Shown: one piece after another, positions 14,260 through 21,203 of the stretch
How positions within the stretch are numbered: position 1 is the first letter of the stretch
Layout: every line of letters begins with the position of its first letter
Source: a virus
DNA length: 64,000 nt
Strand: one strand, 5' to 3'
IMG/VR virus record: IMGVR_UViG_3300042317_001568
Coordinates: 1 to 64,000 of that record
Program-made: the position numbers and the translations under genes
The notes under the pieces: generated by a model
What the model was told of the DNA's origin: nothing
The model's input: only the letters and a program-made list of their open reading frames with translations
The model's database searches: none

Positions 14260-14886
14260 ATGGGAATTCTGGACACCAAGGCTGCCGTGGCGTGCACGGT
14301 TGCTCACGAGTCGATTCAGCAGATGCGGAAGTATGGCGACCGGCGCTATTACACGCACCCGCTGACGGTGGCCGCGCTCGTGCACACGCTGCCGGGCACG
14401 GACGAGGCGATGTTCGCTGCGGCGTGCCTCCATGACGTCATCGAAGACGTCTACCCGAAGAACCCCGCCTACGGCCCCGCGTGGGTTGCGAACAACTTCG
14501 GCGAGGAAGTGCTGCTGCTCGTTCATGAGCTCACCAACGAGTTCACGAAAGAGCGGTATCCCGACCTCAACCGCAACGAGCGGAAGCGGCGGGAGAGTCT
14601 GCGGCTCGCCGACATCTCCGACGCCGCGAAGGTTGTGAAGCAGGCAGACCTGTATCACAACAGCACGGAGATCAGCCCTGACACCCGCTTCTGGGGTCAA
14701 TGGTTGAAGGAGAAGAACGAGCTCGACGAGCTCATCGGCGCGTGGGAGGACCGCGAGTGCGGCTTCCTCACGGGTGGCGACGTCTGGAGTCTTGTCGGCT
14801 CTGGCGAGTTCAAGATGCTCGTCGCTACGGCGCACGAGATCGACGAGTTCTACAAGGTCGCCGACTGGGGCCTTGTGACTGCGTAA
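14260..14886 (+). CDS. HD-domain hydrolase, RSH/Mesh1-like (possible (p)ppGpp hydrolase)
   Basis: 208 residues, AAGAAAGGA before ATG. HD-superfamily residues are in RSH order: YYTHPLTVAALVHTL (His about 33), CLHDVIEDV (about 57-65, the HD and ED pair) and KQADLYHN (about 127-134, equivalent to KLADRLHN of SpoT/Mesh1). The size matches single-domain small alarmone hydrolases, with no synthetase domain. By family knowledge it would degrade (p)ppGpp or a similar nucleotide and damp the stringent response during infection. Substrate is not proven. G/C-ending codons suggest recent acquisition. Confidence 0.75.
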   Translation: MGILDTKAAVACTVAHESIQQMRKYGDRRYYTHPLTVAALVHTLPGTDEAMFAAACLHDVIEDVYPKNPAYGPAWVANNFGEEVLLLVHELTNEFTKERYPDLNRNERKRRESLRLADISDAAKVVKQADLYHNSTEISPDTRFWGQWLKEKNELDELIGAWEDRECGFLTGGDVWSLVGSGEFKMLVATAHEIDEFYKVADWGLVTA

Positions 14887-14894
14887 ACAATTGG

Positions 14895-14930
14895 CGCGGC
14901 AGGGAGTCCTGCCCTCCCGCACCTTTTGTT
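14895..14930 (+). terminator. Intrinsic terminator
   Basis: GGCAGG-GAGT-CCTGCC hairpin after the HD gene, followed by CACCTTTTGTTT; the T-run merges into a TTTAGCTATTAGCGC element. Confidence 0.65.
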
Positions 14931-14943
14931 TAGCTATTAGCGC
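14929..14943 (+). repeat. Repeated 15-bp element TTTAGCTATYAGCGC
   Basis: Near-identical copies lie at 11963-11977, 14929-14943, 15570-15584, 17330-17344, 17921-17935 and, inside a coding region, 19586-19600. The intergenic copies start in a T-run, in most cases that of a terminator, and the copies at 14929, 15570 and 17330 are followed 18-19 bases from their start by the CTAAAT promoter-like element. Probably an upstream control site. Confidence 0.6.
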
Positions 14944-14947
14944 GTAG

Positions 14948-14981
14948 CTAAATATACGACAAATAAACGGCATATCTAATG
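14948..14981 (+). promoter_or_regulatory. Promoter-like element, copy C
   Basis: AGCTAAATA with C at 14948, CAAAT at 14960, CGGCATATCTAATG with CATAT at 14971. Spacing is 12 and 23. It precedes the 2H phosphoesterase gene at 15070. Confidence 0.7.
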
Positions 14982-15069
14982 AGTACCGGGAATCATATTG
15001 CCACTGGTACTTGAGTTTTAAGCCGCACATCCGGCTAGCTCCACAAGGCAATTCTGAAGGAGCCCACAA

Positions 15070-15492
15070 ATGGCATCTATCTACACCGCCGTCCTCCTGA
15101 CCGAAGAGTCCCGCCAGAACCTGATCGCGTTCTACGGTCTCACGTCGTTCTACGCGGAGGGTTGGGTCATCAAGGCCCACCACATGACGATCGATACCAA
15201 GTCTGCGGATAAGGCCGGCGTCGCGGACTTGGTCGGCAAAGAGTTCACGATGGACGTGACCGCCGTCGGCAGGCTCATGGTGGACGACACCCGCGGCATC
15301 GTCGCCGTGACTGTCGAGACTGCGGCCCCGTCGAAAAACGCCATCAAGCACGTCACGGTGGCGCACGCGGATGGCGTCAAGCCTATGATGTCTAACAACA
15401 TCACCGACTGGCGGCCCGTCAAGCCGGGCACGCTCACGCTCACGGGCGTCGTGTGCATGCTTGAGTCGGCTCCCGTGCCGGCGAAGAGCTGA
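15070..15492 (+). CDS. 2H phosphoesterase-like protein
   Basis: 140 residues, GAAGGAG upstream of ATG. Two HxTx motifs, HHMTID (about 37-42) and HVTVAH (about 94-99), with the spacing expected for the 2H (LigT/SAK) superfamily. These enzymes hydrolyse or ligate 2',3'-cyclic phosphates at RNA ends. N-terminal YTAVLLTEESRQNLIAFY is the first strand and helix. It stands alone between promoter-like copy C and a terminator. With the cpREC and HAD-SAK genes it suggests RNA-end repair. A second 2H protein is at 37926. Confidence 0.7.
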   Translation: MASIYTAVLLTEESRQNLIAFYGLTSFYAEGWVIKAHHMTIDTKSADKAGVADLVGKEFTMDVTAVGRLMVDDTRGIVAVTVETAAPSKNAIKHVTVAHADGVKPMMSNNITDWRPVKPGTLTLTGVVCMLESAPVPAKS

Positions 15493-15538
15493 ACACTCGC
15501 GGCGGCTTACAACGCCGCGCAGTAGGTCTGCATAGACC

Positions 15539-15572
15539 AGCCCCCAAACCGAAAGGTGCGGGGGCTTTTTTT
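15539..15572 (+). terminator. Intrinsic terminator
   Basis: AGCCCCC (15539) pairs with GGGGGCT (15560), followed by TTTTTTT that leads into the TTTAGCTATCAGCGC repeat. Smaller hairpins (GCGGCG/CGCCGC, GGTCT/AGACC) lie just upstream. Confidence 0.9.
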
Positions 15573-15587
15573 AGCTATCAGCGCGTG

Positions 15588-15621
15588 CTAAATATGGAAC
15601 AAATGCGCGGCATATTGATTG
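15588..15621 (+). promoter_or_regulatory. Promoter-like element, copy D
   Basis: CTAAATA at 15588, CAAAT at 15600, CGGCATATTGATTG with CATAT at 15611. It precedes the small gene at 15679 and the zinc protein at 15806. Confidence 0.7.
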
Positions 15622-15678
15622 TGCGCCAGTGATTTTTTGTTGGCGCGGGTTTGTTGACAACTGCAAAAGGACCTTGCG

Positions 15679-15780
15679 GTGTTTGAATTCTTTGACAACA
15701 TGTCGCTCAGCTCCTTGATGGCGTTCGCGTTAAGTACGTCATGGGTGCTTAGTTCTTTGTGTGAATTGTTCGAGGAGTAA
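15679..15780 (+). CDS. 33-residue hydrophobic peptide
   Basis: GTG start, AAAAGGA 8 bases upstream. One amphipathic or membrane helix (SLMAFALSTSWVLSSLCELF) ending FEE. First possible gene after promoter-like copy D. Short, so moderate confidence. Confidence 0.45.
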   Translation: MFEFFDNMSLSSLMAFALSTSWVLSSLCELFEE

Positions 15781-15805
15781 CGCTCTTTAAGAAGGGAGTC
15801 GTCCG

Positions 15806-16303
15806 GTGGATATTTTTCTAGACATAAAAAGGCAGCAAGAATACGCGAAACAGCTGGAAGACGGCGACAGGCGTAACGTGGAAGACTGGGCCCGCAACCA
15901 AGAGCGCCGTAATGAGGCAAAGCGCCGCGGCCTTTTTCAGCGCGATAAGCCCAAAGAGCGCCGCATTGCTATTTTTCAGCGCTGGCAAAAAATGCGTAAA
16001 GCGAGTGCCATCAAGCTGCGCGCCCCGGACGGCGACTCTAGGTTTTGTTTATGTAAATGCGGTCGGCCCAAGGCGTGCGCACAAACGCACTGCTACGACT
16101 GTCAGGACATGATGTTTATTGTCCGGCACAGGATACCAATGTCTGGCGCAGTAGAAGTCGAAAAGCGATATGGGCGAATATACGAAACGCCCCTGCTGCG
16201 CCACGACATCGACTACCGATCGTCTAGGTACGAGGACAGTGAGAACTTCGGTAGCCTCCACAATGTGATTCGGGCGATGGAAGACTCCCTAGCGTACGAT
16301 TAA
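15806..16303 (+). CDS. Basic protein with Cys cluster (probable zinc finger)
   Basis: 165 residues from GTG 15806, AAGAAGGGAG upstream. The N-terminal 70 residues are charged and helical (Arg/Lys/Glu/Gln). The middle has CLCKCGRPKACAQTHCYDC (about 75-93), a dense Cys pattern for one or two zinc ions. The rest is acidic. Nucleic-acid binding is plausible. It ends 3 bases before promoter-like copy E1. Confidence 0.6.
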   Translation: MDIFLDIKRQQEYAKQLEDGDRRNVEDWARNQERRNEAKRRGLFQRDKPKERRIAIFQRWQKMRKASAIKLRAPDGDSRFCLCKCGRPKACAQTHCYDCQDMMFIVRHRIPMSGAVEVEKRYGRIYETPLLRHDIDYRSSRYEDSENFGSLHNVIRAMEDSLAYD

Positions 16304-16306
16304 ACG

Positions 16307-16340
16307 CTAAATAGTCTCCAAAAGCCTGACATATACAGAA
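16307..16340 (+). promoter_or_regulatory. Promoter-like element, copy E1
   Basis: CTAAATA at 16307, CAAAA at 16319, GACATAT with CATAT at 16330. Same 12/23 spacing; the 3' part (ACAGAA) is the most divergent copy. In tandem with E2. Confidence 0.55.
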
Positions 16341-16359
16341 AATGCGGGTTTCTGCTGAG

Positions 16360-16393
16360 CTAAATATTCAGCAAAAACACGGCATATCTAGTG
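16360..16393 (+). promoter_or_regulatory. Promoter-like element, copy E2
   Basis: AGCTAAATA with C at 16360, CAAAAA at 16372, CGGCATATCTAGTG with CATAT at 16383. It directly precedes the second long structured non-coding stretch. Confidence 0.7.
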
Positions 16394-17046
16394 CTCAGCG
16401 CGCTAGCTGTCGACGGCTACGCGCTAATTGACGTGAATTCGTTCTGAGCCTGCGCGGTGTACCATTGCTTGAACGGATGCTTCCGTGGTGATTCGAGCAG
16501 TGAGTAAAAGCTGCGCAGGCTTTTCCGTAAATACGTCCGCGGCAGGCAGTTAAGCCGCGTAGAAAACTGCCAATACACTCGACCTTCGCCTTGCGAGAAT
16601 GCGGCGAACAGAATCTGCCGTCACGGGCACCATCTTTGGTGGCTCGAAAGTTGGGCGATCATCGGCCCAAAGGCGGGATAGGACGCACACTATCCGCGCT
16701 ACGCGATTTGTAAATCCCAAAGTGGAAGGAGGAAATGTCGAATTCCCAAAGCAAGGAATTCCGTAGCAGGCTGTGTAAGACTGCGCAAAAAGCATTTCCA
16801 AGCGCCCCGGACCGCTAGCTCAAACACAACGACGCTAGAAGAGGGTTCGGTACCGGATGGGCCGGTCGTGATTCATAGCATAAACCTGCGTTTGTTACTT
16901 TGGTCGGCCAACCAAATAATAAACAAAGGCGCTACTGCAGTCGGTCGTACAACTGACTGTAGAGTAATCGCGTGACTGATGAGGATAGCAAACACGTAGT
17001 TGGGGAACTCGTAGCAGGTTAGCGTCTGCTGCGATGCTTCTTCCCA
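16394..17046 (+). ncRNA. Candidate second large structured non-coding RNA (about 650 nt)
   Basis: No convincing gene in about 650 bases downstream of promoter-like copies E1/E2. Strong paired elements: AGCGCG-TAGC/GCTA-CGCGCT (16397-16425), GCCTGCGC/GCGCAGGC (16448-16519) enclosing ACGGA-TGCT-TCCGT, an H-type pseudoknot (16539-16571), TTCGCC/GGCGAA (16584), TTGGGC/GCCCAA (16651), GGATAG/CTATCC (16676), GGAAATG/CATTTCC (16731-16799) enclosing GAATTCC/GGAATTC, TTTGGT/ACCAAA within GTTTGTTA/TAATAAAC (16889-16923), CTAC/GTAG enclosing GCAGTC/GACTG (16932-16963), AGCAG/CTGCT (17012). The 3' end is not marked by an obvious terminator, so the RNA may continue into the gene at 17104. Relation to the 1-kb RNA is unknown. 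Confidence 0.6.
16539..16571 (+). other. H-type RNA pseudoknot
   Basis: GCGGC (16539-16543) pairs with GCCGC (16554-16558), while the loop segment GGCAGTT (16545-16551) pairs with AACTGCC (16565-16571). Two perfect interleaved stems, a textbook pseudoknot within the second large RNA. Confidence 0.7.
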
Positions 17047-17103
17047 AAGGTGGTGCCCGTGACGGCAGTTGTTAGTTTAACCCCTAAGAAAGGATGGACT
17101 CTC

Positions 17104-17319
17104 ATGTTGTTTATTGGAATGCTCGGTGCGGTGTTCGTGCTCGGTGCGGTTGCTGGGACCATCAGCGACATGGTCAATACCGAAAAGCCTAAAATGGCCA
17201 CCACGTTTACTCGTGTTTCGACCAAGGTCACGAGCGGTATCGTCGACGTGGACCCGAATGGCAACATCATCAGGATCACCGACGCCTCCGGGCGCGTGGT
17301 CTATGAGGAGGGGGCTTAA
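17104..17319 (+). CDS. Small membrane-anchored protein
   Basis: 71 residues from ATG 17104 (AGAAAGGA upstream). One N-terminal helix (MLFIGMLGAVFVLGAVAGTI) then a soluble beta-rich tail (SGIVDVDPNGNIIRITDASGRVVYEEG). Only gene after the second large RNA. The stop codon lies inside a short GGGC/GCCC hairpin. Function unknown. Confidence 0.55.
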   Translation: MLFIGMLGAVFVLGAVAGTISDMVNTEKPKMATTFTRVSTKVTSGIVDVDPNGNIIRITDASGRVVYEEGA

Positions 17320-17331
17320 CGCCCTTTCTTT
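17312..17331 (+). terminator. Short terminator-like hairpin
   Basis: GGGC-TTAAC-GCCC followed by TTTCTTTT, overlapping the stop codon of the preceding gene and leading into the TTTAGCTATCAGCGC repeat at 17330. Confidence 0.5.
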
Positions 17332-17348
17332 TAGCTATCAGCGCCCAC

Positions 17349-17382
17349 CTAAATTAAACACAAAAGCCCGTCATATTTATTG
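17349..17382 (+). promoter_or_regulatory. Promoter-like element, copy F
   Basis: CTAAAT at 17349, CAAAA at 17361, CGTCATATTTATTG with CATAT at 17372; 12/23 spacing. It precedes the gene at 17440. Confidence 0.65.
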
Positions 17383-17439
17383 TTGTACGACATAGCTGCC
17401 AGTGTCGGCAGTTTATTTTCATCAAAGGAGGACCCGATC

Positions 17440-17886
17440 GTGTCAAAGACCGTTAAAAAAAAGCGCCCTGCTGAGTCGCTCCACGTACGCTATATGGGTG
17501 TCGATTCCCGTATCGCTGAAATTCGTGGCCACATCGTCAAAATGTGCGCTGCCATTGACGACATCGAGGCACGGCACAAGGAACACGGCGAAGTTCCCGA
17601 CGAGCACTTGTCGTGGTTGAACTCGTTTATCGATAACCTCGATGACACGATGTACCATCACAAGCTGATCTCCGTTAAAAAGCCGCCTAGCCATGGTGTT
17701 ATTGTCAAAAAGCGCACGGAATACTACGACCGCCGCTGGAAGAAACGGATGGCCATGCTCACCAAGTCGCTCAACACGATGTCGCGGAAAATCAAAAGCG
17801 CCTTCGATAACTTCCCGCCCGAAATCGAATCGCGGCTCACCGCGCTTGAGAGCACTGTCCCTGACATCGATAACAGTGATGACTGA
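17440..17886 (+). CDS. Hypothetical helical protein
   Basis: 148 residues. GTG 17440 is chosen because AAAGGAGG ends 7 bases upstream; an upstream ATG at 17380 overlaps the promoter-like element. Basic N-terminus (SKTVKKKRP), then long helices with coiled-coil character (RGHIVKMCAAIDDIEARHKEHG..., RLTALESTVPDI). Function unknown. Confidence 0.6.
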   Translation: MSKTVKKKRPAESLHVRYMGVDSRIAEIRGHIVKMCAAIDDIEARHKEHGEVPDEHLSWLNSFIDNLDDTMYHHKLISVKKPPSHGVIVKKRTEYYDRRWKKRMAMLTKSLNTMSRKIKSAFDNFPPEIESRLTALESTVPDIDNSDD

Positions 17887-17892
17887 TTTTTC

Positions 17893-17923
17893 GGGGGTGT
17901 GCAAACGCGCGCCCCCTTTTTTT
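17893..17923 (+). terminator. Intrinsic terminator
   Basis: GGGGGTGTGC-AAAC-GCGCGCCCCC, 10 bp with two G-T, followed by TTTTTTT merging into the repeat TTTAACTATCAGCGC. Confidence 0.85.
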
Positions 17924-17974
17924 AACTATCAGCGCTCCGTTGCCATTCTATTCCCTTTTTGTCACAATATTCGT

Positions 17975-19048
17975 ATGCCATTCAAATCTGAAAAGCAGCG
18001 TCGTTTTCTCTGGGCCTCGCATCCCGATATAGCGAAGCGGTGGGCGCACGAATACCCCGAATCAAACAAAGGCCTGCCTATGTACGCGCACAAGAAGAAA
18101 GACGAGAAAGAGGCCGCATTAACAGCAATTCACAGTTACGTGAATAAACTTAACAATTTGTTAATATTGCCACATACCGTACAAAACAAGGCTTTTTCGA
18201 AAGTTGCCAATTCAAAGCAGACATATATTGAGATTCCCCACAGCGAAAAGCCAACGTACGCTGGGGAAGAACGGGAGAAAAACCCCGAACATCGCCCAGA
18301 CTTTGATGTCACGCAATCAGGCACAGAACAGCCTAAAAAACGCCAAGAAAACGCAATTAACTCGCTTCTCAAGAAGATCGCTTTGGTCGTAGGGCCCAAC
18401 ATCAGAAAGATAAAAGAAGAGCAAGACGCTGCGCTGGAAGGCCGCGAACCCGCCTACGTGCCGACAAACGCGGACGTAAAGCGCTATCCCGTCGCGACAA
18501 CGGGAATTATGCCGCCCATGGGCTCGCAACCACAGCCACAACAGCAAGCGCCGGTCAAGCAACCGCAGTCTCGCCCTTCTGCGCCCCCTGTCGGAAACGG
18601 TAGCAGCACGCAATCTCGTCCCATTCAGTCTTTAGGCGGCTTGTCTGTAAAAAACGAACTCACCGGAAACTCGGGTTCTGCTGGCGGACGTAATCCGGGC
18701 GCAGGTATCAAAACGTCAAGCAGTCCAGCGTGGCAACGAAGCGCTGGTAAAAATGACGAAGGCGGCTTAAACGCCAAAGGTCGCGCCAGCTACAACAACG
18801 CTACGGGCGGCAATCTCAAAGCCCCCGTGACCGAGTCCAGCCCCAAAGGCGATCGGGCAAAGCGCCAGAACTCATTTTGTTCGCGGATGTGCGGTATGAA
18901 AAAACATGAGACTGGCAGCAAGACCAAGAAAGACCCCGATTCCCGCATCAATAAAGCTTTGCGTAAATGGAACTGCAAGTGCAGCAGTGTCAATGGTCTA
19001 GTTGAAATGCTGCGTAATTCGCGTTTTGCCGGCCCCCAATCCCGATAA
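17975..19048 (+). CDS. Phage protein with C-terminal DUF6321-like domain
   Basis: 357 residues from ATG 17975. The N-terminus (MPFKSEKQRRFLWASHPDIAKRWAHEYPE) is the motif often seen at the start of phage virion-associated proteins. The centre is Pro/Gln/Ser-rich and disordered. The C-terminal part (GGLNAKGRASYNNATGGNL...KRQNSFCSRMCGMK) resembles the widespread phage domain I know as DUF6321. A virion or packaging-associated role is suggested by this kind of architecture; no activity is known. Terminator and repeat element directly upstream. Confidence 0.6.
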   Translation: MPFKSEKQRRFLWASHPDIAKRWAHEYPESNKGLPMYAHKKKDEKEAALTAIHSYVNKLNNLLILPHTVQNKAFSKVANSKQTYIEIPHSEKPTYAGEEREKNPEHRPDFDVTQSGTEQPKKRQENAINSLLKKIALVVGPNIRKIKEEQDAALEGREPAYVPTNADVKRYPVATTGIMPPMGSQPQPQQQAPVKQPQSRPSAPPVGNGSSTQSRPIQSLGGLSVKNELTGNSGSAGGRNPGAGIKTSSSPAWQRSAGKNDEGGLNAKGRASYNNATGGNLKAPVTESSPKGDRAKRQNSFCSRMCGMKKHETGSKTKKDPDSRINKALRKWNCKCSSVNGLVEMLRNSRFAGPQSR

Positions 19049-19120
19049 TTTGGTAATTGTTAACAATGCCTGTTATGTTAAATAGGCAAATACGGTAGCG
19101 ATTACCCCGAGGACCGCGTC

Positions 19121-19465
19121 ATGCGTTACTGGCTGGCATTCATTCTGAGCCTATTCGGCGCCCTAAGCTGGGCTGACGAACTAATCATCTTTCACATGCC
19201 CGGCTGCCGCCCCTGCGCGCAGCTTAAGCAGGTCCTAGACGAAAACCCTGAGCTTGTTCAGGGTTTTACTGTTTCACGCATTGATATTCTGGCGGATACC
19301 CAAAGCGCTGAGATATTTCGTGTCTCGTCTGTACCCACCGTGGTGCGACTAGACGCAAAAGACCGCGAAATCGCCCGCTCGGTTGGTTTCATGAACCGAA
19401 AAGAACTCGCCCACTGGCTTGATAATCCTTCGACGACCCGCAGTTTCCGTCGAACCCGCCGCTAA
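19121..19465 (+). CDS. Exported thioredoxin-like protein
   Basis: 114 residues. A signal peptide or anchor (RYWLAFILSLFGALSWA) is followed by a thioredoxin fold: LIIFHMPGCRPCAQLKQVL with redox pair Cys29/Cys32 and the cis-Pro segment SVPTVVRL (about 68-75). Expected to reduce, form or shuffle disulfides outside the cytoplasm. The next two genes encode other secreted-type proteins, and many Cys-rich proteins occur in the window, which would be natural clients. Basic C-terminus (RSFRRTRR). Confidence 0.78.
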   Translation: MRYWLAFILSLFGALSWADELIIFHMPGCRPCAQLKQVLDENPELVQGFTVSRIDILADTQSAEIFRVSSVPTVVRLDAKDREIARSVGFMNRKELAHWLDNPSTTRSFRRTRR

Positions 19466-19538
19466 TTACGTGCTCGTAACTGCATGGAAAGTGAGTAGAA
19501 CTGGCTTTATGTAAACACACTCTTGTTATAGGTGACCC

Positions 19539-20456
19539 ATGCATGGACGCATTTTCACGGTACTCCTACGTACCTTTTTCTTTTTTTTAGCTATTAGCGC
19601 TGGTGTAAACATCTGCGCCGGCACTCGTGACCCCAATACGCCAGACGCCCGATACCTCGAATTCGGACAAAAGTTCCCGAATGTGGTGAGCGTCAAAGCC
19701 CTGCGTGTTGAAGGCGTTGACGATATTATGCAAATTCAGGAGCTGGATTTAAGCCCTGATAGCAAAGAAAAAGGCATCAAAGTTTCTTTCCAATTCGGCT
19801 CGGCTGTCGTCATTCGGCCCAATTGGCTTCTGACCGCGGGGCATGTCGTCAAAGGCGCGCCGCTTGTGCTGGCTGTCACAGATGACAAGTCAGAGCACAA
19901 GCTGCACAAGATCATTGTCCACCCGCGCTTCGAAGACGAGGACTTTGGCTTTCACGATCTAGCGCTGTGCTACTCGGCTAAAGCATTTGAGATGGCGTTT
20001 TATCCTGAGCTGTACACCAAGCTGGACGAGGTTGGCGCGGCTATTACTATTGCTGGCTATGGCACGACCGGGACTTTCAATACTGGCGCAACTGGCGAAG
20101 ACCACCAAAAGCGTGGCGGCCATAACAGAATAGACTCCAGCGAGCGCACTATTCTTATCTGCACGCCCAGTATCCAGCACGATAAGTTTCCACTGGAGTT
20201 CATGATCGCCCCGGGAGATTCTGGCGGCGGTATGTTTATTGGTAACAAACTAGCTGGTATTAATTCGTTCCTAATGGCCCGGGATAAGAAACCTAATGGT
20301 TCTTACACGGACGAATCGGCTTTTACGCGAATTAGTCTGTACCACGAGTGGATTGAAGAACAGATTGCTTTGCACGAACTAGCCATTGCGAGCAAAAGCA
20401 CCATGGCGCCTGACTTGGACAAGATCACGCCGATTCTTACGGGAGTTGCGCCATGA
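19539..20456 (+). CDS. Secreted trypsin-like serine protease
   Basis: 305 residues. Signal peptide (TVLLRTFFFFLAISAGVNICAG) then a chymotrypsin-fold domain with the full triad: LTAGHVV (His about 102), FHDLALC (Asp about 139) and APGDSGGGMF (Ser about 228). IVHPRFEDED precedes the Asp region as in trypsin-family proteins. It acts outside the cytoplasm, on host envelope or competing proteins by inference. Its stop overlaps the CAP gene start (ATGA). Oddly, the signal-peptide codons contain the repeat TTTAGCTATTAGCGC (19586-19600) otherwise found between genes. Confidence 0.85.
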   Translation: MHGRIFTVLLRTFFFFLAISAGVNICAGTRDPNTPDARYLEFGQKFPNVVSVKALRVEGVDDIMQIQELDLSPDSKEKGIKVSFQFGSAVVIRPNWLLTAGHVVKGAPLVLAVTDDKSEHKLHKIIVHPRFEDEDFGFHDLALCYSAKAFEMAFYPELYTKLDEVGAAITIAGYGTTGTFNTGATGEDHQKRGGHNRIDSSERTILICTPSIQHDKFPLEFMIAPGDSGGGMFIGNKLAGINSFLMARDKKPNGSYTDESAFTRISLYHEWIEEQIALHELAIASKSTMAPDLDKITPILTGVAP

Positions 20457-21091
20457 AAAAGCCCGTCAAGCAGCTCGTATACGAACTTCGGCGCTGGGTG
20501 CACGCACCTAATGCAGTTTCAGCACAGGACATGCTGGACGAGGCTGCTGACAGGCTGGAAGAGCTTGCCCACGACAGCGACAAGTTCTGGCGCATGGCTG
20601 AACGCTGCAAAGAGAACTACATGGCGGCGACAAAAGAAAATGCGCAGTTTCGCCGGGCGCTGTACAGCCAGCCAGCGTTAATTCGTTTAGACGCCCCACA
20701 AGTAGCTGATTTGAACAAACTCATTGAACTTCACAACGACGCTCGGGCTAAGAAGAGCTGGTTTCGGCCACTGCGGGCATTGACCAAAAGCGCGGCCCTG
20801 ACTGAGTACGCCCAGCGCCACGCATTCAAGATGGCCGATGGCGGCTGGCTGCGGCACTCTTCTATGGACAATGTGCTCAAACTAGGATTTACAGCAGCCG
20901 GCGAGAATATTGCGTGGGGTCAGAATTCAGAAGAAAGCGTCTTAAATTCGTGGCTGTGGTCGTACGGGCACAGGGCCAATATTCTCAGCAGCAAATACGA
21001 CAGTATCGGCTGTGGCGCACGCAAAGATAAAGCTGGTCGGTTATACTGGTGCGTAGTGTTCGGCAAGTTAAAGCCGCAGTCCGCCAGTTAA
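20453..21091 (+). CDS. CAP (SCP/PR-1) domain protein
   Basis: 212 residues, ATGA-coupled to the protease. The N-terminal 80 residues are helical. Residues about 85-205 are a CAP domain: LIELHNDARAKKS, ALTEYAQRHAFKMA, LRHSS, AGENIAWG, VLNSWLWSYGHRANIL and CGARKDKAGRLYWCVVFG. CAP proteins are usually secreted and act in protein or lipid binding or proteolysis. No clear signal peptide here, so export would need another route. It is probably an operon partner of the trypsin-like protease. Confidence 0.82.
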   Translation: MKKPVKQLVYELRRWVHAPNAVSAQDMLDEAADRLEELAHDSDKFWRMAERCKENYMAATKENAQFRRALYSQPALIRLDAPQVADLNKLIELHNDARAKKSWFRPLRALTKSAALTEYAQRHAFKMADGGWLRHSSMDNVLKLGFTAAGENIAWGQNSEESVLNSWLWSYGHRANILSSKYDSIGCGARKDKAGRLYWCVVFGKLKPQSAS

Positions 21092-21119
21092 TTTACGCCG
21101 ATTTAACGAGCTAGCGCCA

Positions 21120-21203
21120 ATGATGTACCGAGACATACCCCGGCTAATTCGGCTCGTGATTCTTTTTGGGATACTGGTCTGGCTTGTGGGGGCGACTCTA
21201 TGA
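21120..21203 (+). CDS. 27-residue membrane peptide
   Basis: ATGATG start, one hydrophobic helix (LIRLVILFGILVWLVGATL), stop overlapping the start of the helicase gene (ATGA). The ribosome site is weak. It may serve mainly to couple translation into the helicase. Confidence 0.4.
   Translation: MMYRDIPRLIRLVILFGILVWLVGATL

Noticed and set aside
14254-15366. 370-codon minus-strand open frame
   Set aside because: Mirror of G/C-ending codons of the HD hydrolase and 2H genes; spans a terminator and promoter-like element, no ribosome site.
16550-16801. 83-codon minus-strand open frame in the second large RNA
   Set aside because: No ribosome site, crosses strong symmetric hairpins, opposite to all neighbours.
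16974-16996. Hammerhead ribozyme (CTGATGAG present)
   Set aside because: The required GAAA core and closing stems are absent.
19077-19105. Promoter-like motif copy (TTAAATA...CAAATACGG)
   Set aside because: CATAT part and 23-bp spacing missing.
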